From Solirubrobacterales bacterium (GTDB lineage: Bacteria; Actinomycetota; Thermoleophilia; Solirubrobacterales; Solirubrobacteraceae): a stretch of 5,550 bases of DNA. The DNA lies in the NCBI GenBank assembly GCA_003244035.1, contig QHBV01000032.1:12292-17841 (forward strand). Direction: 5' to 3'. The notes under the pieces were generated by a model. The model saw only the letters and a list, made by a program, of their open reading frames with translations. It was not told the origin of the DNA and did not search any database. Positions 1-4,584 of the stretch are shown here, in pieces; position 1 is the first letter of the stretch; every line of letters starts with the position of its first letter. Both the position numbers and the translations under genes were made by a program.

Positions 1-590
1 TCGACCCGCGGCTGTGGCTCCAGGGACCCCCCCGCAGCTCCTTCCCCGCGTGCATCGCGGTCAAGGCCGCCGCCGAGCAGGGCGATCCCGCGGTGTACCT
101 GCGGCGCCTGCGCGAAGGGCTGATGTGCCGGCGGCGCAAGCTCGACACGACCGATGCGCTGCTGCAGGAGGCGCGCTCGGTCGCCGGCCTCGAGCTCGAC
201 CGCTTCCAGATCGACCTCGGCTCGCACGCGATCCTGGAGTCGTTCGCCGCCGACCTCGAGCGCGCGCGGGGGAACGAGCGTGCGCCGCTGCCCTGGTTGG
301 AGTTTCGGGGCCCGGCGACCGCGACCGCCGAGCCCGCGACCCTGCACGGCTTCGTCAGCTATGAGCAGCTCCGCGCGGCGGCGCTCGCCGCCGGCGCCGA
401 GCCTGTGAGCGACCCGCCACCTTCGATCGAAGCGGCGCTTGCGCGGTTCGGGGCGATGGCCACCGCCGAGGTGGCCGCTGTCTGCGAGCTGCCCGGGCCA
501 CGCGCTCCGGCTGAGCTCTGGCGCCTGGCGAGCGAGTGGCGGGTGCAGGGCGAGCGGGTGGGCAGCGGAGAGCTGTGGGCCTTGGCCTGA
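1..590 (+). CDS. DsbA/FrnE-like thioredoxin-fold protein, 3' part only
   Basis: This frame is open from the window edge (first full codon at 3) to TGA at 588-590 and gives 195 residues. The fragment begins inside the conserved helix of the DsbA/FrnE/SpxH-type family: an SSFPACIAVKAA segment (residues 12-23), then YLRRLREGLMCRRRKLD, matching the usual 'S(Y/F)PAC.A.KAA...' signature. A helical insertion follows (about 45-90), then a strand-like LPWLEF (96-101) and GFVSYEQL (116-123), the position of the returning thioredoxin strand and last helix. The final ~58 residues (138-195) form a separate Ala-rich unit with an ATAEVAAVCELPG and PAELWRLASEWR helix pair, which could be a small winged-helix-like domain (inference). 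The N-terminus with any CxxC active site is outside, so catalytic competence cannot be judged. Family members are disulfide oxidoreductases/isomerases, or adaptors that have lost redox function. The end overlaps the next gene, suggesting co-transcription. Confidence 0.8.
   Translation, partial: DPRLWLQGPPRSSFPACIAVKAAAEQGDPAVYLRRLREGLMCRRRKLDTTDALLQEARSVAGLELDRFQIDLGSHAILESFAADLERARGNERAPLPWLEFRGPATATAEPATLHGFVSYEQLRAAALAAGAEPVSDPPPSIEAALARFGAMATAEVAAVCELPGPRAPAELWRLASEWRVQGERVGSGELWALA
567..577 (+). promoter_or_regulatory. Shine-Dalgarno plus GTG start for the glycosyltransferase
   Basis: GGAGAG at 567-572 lies just upstream of GTG 575-577, with four bases between GGAG and GTG. It is the best ribosome site near the 5' end of this frame. 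An earlier in-frame GTG at 536 has no convincing purine-rich box and would give a 55-bp overlap instead of 16 bp. The 575 start leaves a short basic leader before the first membrane segment, which suits the family. Confidence 0.45.
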
Positions 591-1903
591 GCCCGGTCGC
601 CGGCCGGTTCCCTCGCCCACGCGCCTTTCGCACGCGCCTTGCGCTCGTCGGCCTGCTGGCGCTCACGGTCCGTCTGCTCTACATCCTCGTGATCGCCCCC
701 GCTCCCCTCGGGGTCGGTGGCGACGCGGGCTTCTACCACAGCGCTGCGGACCTGATCGCGCAAGGTCATTTCTACTACCGCGAACTGGGGAGTTACGCAT
801 ACGTGACCGCGGAGCATCCGCCGCTGTATCCGCTCCTGCTCGCCGGCGTGGCGCTGCTCGGGGGCGTTCATGTGCTCGCCCAGCGCATGGTGGGGTGCGT
901 GCTTGGCGCCATCTCGGTCATGCTCGTCGGCGTCCTCGCTCGCCGCGTCGCGGGGGAGGGAGCGACTCGGCCGGCAAAAGGCGCGCGGGGCGCGGAGCGC
1001 GCGGGCGGCGAGCGGGCCGCGGAGCGTGCCGGGGTGCTCGCCGCGTCGATCGCGGCCCTGTACCCACCGTGGTGGACGATCGATGGCTCGCTGATGAGCG
1101 AGCCGTTGCTGGTGCTCGCGACCATCGCCGCGCTGCTGCTCGGATTCCGGCTGCTGCACGCGCCGAGCGTGCGCCTGGCGGCCGGGCTCGGCTGCGTGAT
1201 CGCGCTCGCGACCCTGTCGCACCCGGAGGGCCTGCTGCTGCTGCCGCTACTCGCCTGGCCGGCCGCGCGCGGGCGTTCCCCGGGGGCGCTCACGCGGGTG
1301 ATCGCCACCACCATCGCATTCGCCGTGGTGCTTTCCCCCTGGCTGATCCGCAACCTGGTCGTCTTTCATCGGGTCACGATCGCGACCGACACCAACGCGG
1401 TGATCGCGGGGGCCAACTGCCGGCCCACCTACTACGGGCACGACATTGGCTGGTGGCACCGCGACTGCTGGGCACACGCGCGCAGCCGGGCACAGCAGCT
1501 GCGAGGCGACGCGAGCACCGCGCCGGCGCTGCGCTATGCCCGTAGCCACATCGCCAGGCTGGCGCTGGTAGCGGTGGTCCGCGTACTGCGCACGTTCAAC
1601 TTCTTCCAGCCATTGCGGCTGGGGATCCACGAGCCCCGCCGCCGGTGGGTCGACATCGCCGGGCTGATCCTCTACTACCCGCTGCTGGCGCTCGCGGGAC
1701 TCGGTCTTGCGCGCCTGCGCGGCAGGCGCTGGCCGCTACTCGCCCCCGTGTGGATGGTCGTGCTGGTCAGCGTGCTCGGATGGGGGATCGGGCGCTTTCG
1801 CGCCGGCGCCGACATCTCGTTGATCGTGCTGGCGGCGTGTGCGCTGGCGCGCTATAGCGTGATGACCGTGAGGCTCGGGACCAGGTCGAAGTCGGAGGGG
1901 TGA
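575..1903 (+). CDS. GT39/ArnT-like membrane glycosyltransferase
   Basis: This is a 442-residue polytopic protein of the dolichyl/polyprenyl-phosphate-sugar mannosyltransferase superfamily (PMT/ArnT, GT39-like). Such enzymes move a sugar from a polyprenyl-phosphate donor to a protein, lipid or polysaccharide on the outer face of the membrane. Seen in the sequence: a basic N-terminus, TM1 (about 23-41), then GGDAGFYH (47-54) with the acidic residue typical of the first extracytoplasmic loop. EHPPLYP (80-86) follows, the family's HPPL-type motif, then repeated Leu/Ala/Val membrane segments, an LMSEPL segment after TM4, and an AGANCRPTYYG...IGWW...C block common in actinobacterial relatives. A 23-residue Glu/Arg/Ala-rich stretch (128-150) interrupts an otherwise short loop. 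The C-terminus is short and basic. Start chosen at GTG 575 by its ribosome site; GTG 536 is the alternative (455 aa). It overlaps the thioredoxin-like gene and converges on purM. Donor and acceptor cannot be read from the sequence. Confidence 0.85.
   Translation: MGLGLSPVAGRFPRPRAFRTRLALVGLLALTVRLLYILVIAPAPLGVGGDAGFYHSAADLIAQGHFYYRELGSYAYVTAEHPPLYPLLLAGVALLGGVHVLAQRMVGCVLGAISVMLVGVLARRVAGEGATRPAKGARGAERAGGERAAERAGVLAASIAALYPPWWTIDGSLMSEPLLVLATIAALLLGFRLLHAPSVRLAAGLGCVIALATLSHPEGLLLLPLLAWPAARGRSPGALTRVIATTIAFAVVLSPWLIRNLVVFHRVTIATDTNAVIAGANCRPTYYGHDIGWWHRDCWAHARSRAQQLRGDASTAPALRYARSHIARLALVAVVRVLRTFNFFQPLRLGIHEPRRRWVDIAGLILYYPLLALAGLGLARLRGRRWPLLAPVWMVVLVSVLGWGIGRFRAGADISLIVLAACALARYSVMTVRLGTRSKSEG
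956..1034 (+). repeat. Glu/Arg/Ala-rich insertion with short imperfect repeat
   Basis: Inside the glycosyltransferase, codons 956-1024 encode a hydrophilic stretch ending in AERAGGERAAERAG. GCGGAGCGCGCGGGCG (992-1007) recurs as GCGGAGCGTGCCGGGG (1019-1034), nine codons later, giving the AERAG repeat. It lies between ARRVAG and RAGVLAASIAALYP, which are nearly adjacent in the relatives I recall. It therefore looks like a local expansion in a cytoplasmic or periplasmic loop that keeps the frame. Confidence 0.5.
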
Positions 1904-1904
1904 G

Positions 1905-1928
1905 CGTGAGCGTCGCAAACGCCTCACG
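1905..1928. terminator. Hairpin between convergent genes, possible bidirectional terminator
   Basis: CGTGAG (1905-1910) pairs with CTCACG (1923-1928). Inside it CGT (1911-1913) pairs with ACG (1919-1921), with C1922 bulged and a five-base loop CGCAA (1914-1918). The hairpin starts one base after the glycosyltransferase stop and includes the purM stop (1924-1926, minus strand), so it sits where transcripts from both sides must end. There is no T-run on either side, so it is not a textbook intrinsic terminator. In high-GC actinobacteria such hairpins without a U-tract are common. Confidence 0.4.
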
Positions 1929-3003
1929 GAGCGAGCCGAAGCCCTGAGCGGTCGCCCTCCAGCGCCAGCGCCGGCACGCTGAGCCGCCCCGCGTGGTCGG
2001 TCAACCGTCCGACCACTGCCGTCCCCGGATGATGGCGCCCCAGCAGCTCGACCGCCGCCGCCGCACAGTCGGGCGGCACGATTGCGCAGAACCCGCAGCC
2101 CATGTTGAACACCTCCCACATCTCCGCGGCAGAGACCTCGCCCAGCCGCGCGATCAGCTCGAACACCGGCGCCGGCGACAGTGGCTCGCAGATCTCGTAG
2201 CCGATGCCGGCTCCGATCCGCAGCAGGTTGAGCAGGCCGCCGCCGGTTATGTGCGCGAGCCCGTGGACCGGGGTCCCGCTGCGTAGCAGCTCCAGGATCG
2301 CGCGGACGTAGATCGTTGTCGGCCGCAGGAGCTCGTCGGCGACGGTGCGCCCGCCGAGCTCGTCGGGCGCCGCGTCCAGTGACAGGCCGCCGGCCTGAAG
2401 CAGCGCGCGCCGCGCCAGCGTCACGCCGTTGGCGTGCACGCCCGAGGAGGGAAGTCCGATCAGCGCGTCGCCGGGACGGCACTCGCTCCCGTCCACGATC
2501 CGCTCCAGCGCGACGGTCCCGAACGCGGATCCGACGAGGTCGAACCCGCGGGGCGAGGGATGCCCGCGGATCACCTCGGGCAGCTGGCAGACCTCGCCGC
2601 CCGGGATCTCGACCCCCGCGAGCTCGGCCCCGGCGCGCAGGCCGAGCGCGAGCTCGCGCAGCTGCTCCTCCTCGGCGCGCTCGACGGCCACGTAGTCGAG
2701 CAGCGCCAGCGGCTCGGCGCCGACACAGATCAGGTCGTTGACGTTCATCGCCACGCAGTCGATCCCGATCGTGTCGAAGCGCCCCGCCTGCTCGGCGACG
2801 ATCACCTTCGACCCGACGCTGTCGGTCGCAAGCGCGATCCCGAGTCCCGGCGCGATCCGCAGCACGCTCGCGAAGTGGCCGGCGAGTGGGATCGCGAGCG
2901 GCACGCGCCCGGGGTCGATCCCGCGCAGGACCTCGACCAGCGCGCCGACACCCAAGTCGGCGCGCACCGTGTCCACCCCGGCGGCTGCGTAGGCGTCGGT
3001 CAC
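1924..3003 (-). CDS. purM: Phosphoribosylformylglycinamidine cyclo-ligase (AIR synthetase)
   Basis: PurM closes formylglycinamidine ribonucleotide to 5-aminoimidazole ribonucleotide with ATP, the fifth step of cytosolic de novo purine synthesis. The 359 residues fit the family's usual ~345-360. In order: DAYAAAGVDT near the N-terminus, GHFASVLRI (42-50), ATDSVGSK (59-66, ATP-binding loop), DTIGIDCVAMNVNDLICVGA (77-96), GGE (135-137), IGLPSSGVHANG (182-193), LLRPTTIYV (225-233), AHITGGG (250-256) and EVFNMGCGF (297-305). The last two are strongly PurM-specific against SelD, HypE and ThiL. Start: GTG at 3003 overlaps the uppP stop as GTGA. The frame stays open upstream to 3708, but that stretch is an out-of-frame reading of uppP, and no family domain is found there. 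TDSVGSK replaces the common TDGVGTK, and GGEVCQLPE replaces GGETAEMPG; I think these belong to a divergent PurM clade. The neighbours are envelope genes rather than purine genes. Confidence 0.95.
   Translation of the reverse strand: MTDAYAAAGVDTVRADLGVGALVEVLRGIDPGRVPLAIPLAGHFASVLRIAPGLGIALATDSVGSKVIVAEQAGRFDTIGIDCVAMNVNDLICVGAEPLALLDYVAVERAEEEQLRELALGLRAGAELAGVEIPGGEVCQLPEVIRGHPSPRGFDLVGSAFGTVALERIVDGSECRPGDALIGLPSSGVHANGVTLARRALLQAGGLSLDAAPDELGGRTVADELLRPTTIYVRAILELLRSGTPVHGLAHITGGGLLNLLRIGAGIGYEICEPLSPAPVFELIARLGEVSAAEMWEVFNMGCGFCAIVPPDCAAAAVELLGRHHPGTAVVGRLTDHAGRLSVPALALEGDRSGLRLAP
3000..3003 (-). other. GTGA start/stop overlap coupling uppP to purM
   Basis: On the minus strand GTGA contains the purM GTG start (3003-3001) and the uppP TGA stop (3002-3000). 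No good Shine-Dalgarno box lies directly upstream; the nearest GAGGG is over 20 nt away. Reinitiation after uppP termination is therefore the likely way purM is translated. This overlap is the main reason for choosing the GTG. Confidence 0.7.
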
Positions 3004-3827
3004 GGCTGCATTGTCTTGGATCGCACCCTCGCGAGCACTACGATCCCGAGCGCGATCCGGTAGGCGGCATATGGCAGCAGGGAGCGATCCCGCTCGACCT
3101 GCCGGATCAGCCAGGTGCAGCCCAGGGTCGAGGCAAACGAGGCCGCGGCTCCCGCGGCGAGCGGCAGGCGAGCGTGAGCCGGGAGACCGCGGCGGCGCAG
3201 CCGCACTCCCTTGAGCAGGGTCGCGCCGGCGATCACGGGCAGCGCCGCGTGACGCGAGAGGCGGTTGGCGTCGGCACGCGTGAAGCCGGCGAGCCGCGCG
3301 GCGGCGAGCGTCGCCCCGTTGCGTGAGACGCCGGGGACCAGCGCGCAAGCCTGCGCGATTCCCAGCCCTAGGGCATCGCGAGCGCCGGCGTCCTCGTGCC
3401 TGCGTAGCTGCGGCCCGCGGTCGGCAAGCGCCATCGCGATCGCGCCTGCGATCAATCCGGCGGCGATCGAGGCGGGCGTTCCCAGGCGACGCTCGATCGG
3501 GCGCTCCAGGGCATAGCCGGCTACCGCCGGCGGCGCGAAGGACAGGGCGATCAGCGCCAGCCGCCGCCGATCGAGCGTGCCCACTGCCTCGACGACCTCG
3601 CCGCGGAGGGTGATCAGCAGCGCCGCCGCGGTTCCGGCGTGGAGCGCGACCTCGAAGCTCTTGCGTAGCTCGCCGTCGAGCAGGCGGTAGTCCCAGGAGA
3701 GCAACCACGGGACCAGCGCGACGTGGCCCGAGGAGGAGATCGGCAGCAGCTCGGCCGGCCCGTGCAGCGCGCCGAGTGCGAGCGCCTGCCCGATCGTCAG
3801 CTTGCCGCGCCCACCCTCAGGCGACAT
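3000..3827 (-). CDS. uppP: Undecaprenyl-diphosphate phosphatase (UppP/BacA)
   Basis: UppP is an integral membrane enzyme that removes one phosphate from undecaprenyl diphosphate, regenerating the carrier lipid for peptidoglycan and other surface polymers; overexpression gives bacitracin resistance in other bacteria. The 275 residues match the usual 265-280. Motif 1 is LHGPAELLPISSSGH (21-35), with Glu26 and His35 matching the family's catalytic acidic and His residues. KSFEVALHAGT (56-66) is the conserved segment after it. Motif 2 is VPGVSRNGAT (164-173), with Arg169 the essential Arg. Seven to eight hydrophobic segments are visible. Departures from the common pattern: His22 where many members have Gln or Glu, His63 for Gln in the FEV..QLG segment, and SRNG for SRSG. 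Start ATG 3827 puts motif 1 at the normal distance from the N-terminus and overlaps the dedA end by 11 nt. ATG 3875 would add a low-complexity leader. The stop is fused to the purM start. Confidence 0.94.
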   Translation of the reverse strand: MSPEGGRGKLTIGQALALGALHGPAELLPISSSGHVALVPWLLSWDYRLLDGELRKSFEVALHAGTAAALLITLRGEVVEAVGTLDRRRLALIALSFAPPAVAGYALERPIERRLGTPASIAAGLIAGAIAMALADRGPQLRRHEDAGARDALGLGIAQACALVPGVSRNGATLAAARLAGFTRADANRLSRHAALPVIAGATLLKGVRLRRRGLPAHARLPLAAGAAASFASTLGCTWLIRQVERDRSLLPYAAYRIALGIVVLARVRSKTMQP

Positions 3828-4464
3828 CCGGCGCCGTGTCCCCGCCCCCCCCTCGGATCCGCCGCGCGATCGCATATACGATCACGGCGAGCAGAATCGC
3901 TGCAGCCAGGTAGTCGACGTACTCGAGGTTGTGCCGCCAGCTCTGCCAGTTGCTGCCGACCTCACGCCCGAGCACGGCCAGGCCCGTGATCCACGGGATC
4001 GAGCCGATCGTGACGAGCACAGCGAAGCGCCCGAACGGCATCTCGGCCACTCCGGCGGCGTAAGGAAACGCCGCCCGCGCGAACGGGATCAGGCGTGAGA
4101 CCAGCATCACCGGGGCGCCGCGGCGCTCGAACCAGACGTGGGCACGGTCCAGCCGCGCAGGGCTCATGTGCAGCCTGCCGCCCCGGCGCTCGAACAGCTC
4201 CCGGCGCCCGGTGTAGCCGATCGCATATGCGATCGACGCGCCGGCGACGTCTCCCAGCAGACCGAAGATCACAACCTCGATCAGCGTCAGGTGGCCCTGG
4301 AAGACGTTGAAGCCGGCGAACAGCATCGTCGGCTCAGATCCGGGGACGCCGATCACGCCGGAGCTCATCGTCAGCAGCGCCACCCCGGCCACGCCGAGAT
4401 CGCGGATCAGGTGCGTCGCCAGGTTCACCAGCGAATCGGTGACGGAGGCAAGTTCGAGCAGCAA
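3817..4464 (-). CDS. DedA/SNARE-associated family membrane protein
   Basis: DedA-family proteins are inner-membrane proteins; several members (UptA type) are established undecaprenyl-phosphate translocases that return the carrier lipid to the cytoplasmic face. With the chosen start there are 215 residues, normal for the family. Visible: a first hydrophobic segment leading to VIGVPGSEP (37-45), the re-entrant Pro/Glu motif; LLGDVAGASIAYAIGYTGRR (69-88); SRLIPFARAAFPYAAG (123-138) then EM..GRF, the family's second re-entrant hairpin with its conserved Arg; a segment at 143-170; and a last helix at about 180-205 ending in RRIRGGGG. MSSG stands where many members have an acidic ALE-type residue before PxPGE. 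The start is uncertain: TTG 4464 has a weak TAGG box 10 nt upstream; TTG 4473 (218 aa), GTG 4518 (233 aa), GTG 4545 (242 aa) and GTG 4428 (203 aa) are alternatives. ATG 4713 is rejected because it lies deep in the divergent aminotransferase. First gene of the dedA-uppP-purM cluster. Confidence 0.88.
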   Translation of the reverse strand: MLLELASVTDSLVNLATHLIRDLGVAGVALLTMSSGVIGVPGSEPTMLFAGFNVFQGHLTLIEVVIFGLLGDVAGASIAYAIGYTGRRELFERRGGRLHMSPARLDRAHVWFERRGAPVMLVSRLIPFARAAFPYAAGVAEMPFGRFAVLVTIGSIPWITGLAVLGREVGSNWQSWRHNLEYVDYLAAAILLAVIVYAIARRIRGGGGDTAPDVA

Positions 4465-4584
4465 GGCGGCCAAGCCTAGCGGCCGGGGGCGGGTCGGCCC
4501 GCGCGGCGGTCTGGGCACAATCGCCCCGCGCGCCGGCCCGGGCACAAGCGGCTGCGAGGCCGCCGGGTAGGGTTGTGCGCTGCG
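4465..4584. promoter_or_regulatory. Divergent control region between dedA and the aminotransferase
   Basis: This 120-bp stretch must hold promoters for both directions. On the plus strand TAGGGT (4568-4573) fits a TANNNT -10 box, and transcription from it would start only a few bases before the ATG at 4585. No TTGAC-like -35 is visible. On the minus strand TAGGCT (complement of 4473-4478) is a possible -10 close to the chosen dedA start. GGGCACAA occurs at 4513-4520 and 4540-4547, and its inverted core TTGTGC at 4573-4578. A small hairpin GCGGC/GCCGC (4548-4563) lies between the second and third boxes. If dedA instead starts at GTG 4518 or 4545, part of this region is coding. Confidence 0.4.
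4508..4578. repeat. GGGCACAA boxes, two direct and one inverted core
   Basis: GGTCTGGGCACAATCG (4508-4523) and GGCCCGGGCACAAGCG (4535-4550) match at 13 of 16 positions, 27 bp apart. TTGTGC (4573-4578) is the inverse of the shared GCACAA, 25 bp beyond the second copy. The A/T content of the boxes stands out in this GC-rich stretch. They could be binding sites for a regulator serving both directions; no regulator is encoded in the window. Confidence 0.35.

Noticed and set aside
359..1222. Long minus-strand frame opposite the thioredoxin-like and glycosyltransferase genes.
   Set aside because: It has no recognisable domain and a composition rich in Arg, Gln, His and Glu. It is an antisense shadow, common at this GC content, with clear family motifs on the plus strand.
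439..1545. Plus-strand 368-residue frame overlapping the glycosyltransferase.
   Set aside because: It is Arg/Ala/Pro-rich with no hydrophobic segments, a +1 shadow of the membrane protein.
2316..3063. Several plus-strand frames opposite purM.
   Set aside because: The Arg/Ala/Ser-rich products show no motifs and lie wholly antisense to well-conserved PurM blocks.
3004..3708. The purM reading frame stays open upstream to an ATG at 3708, suggesting a 594-residue fusion protein.
   Set aside because: The upstream part is Arg/Ala/Pro-rich noise in an alternative frame of uppP, whose own frame carries both UppP motifs. The purM domain begins at its usual N-terminus at GTG 3003.
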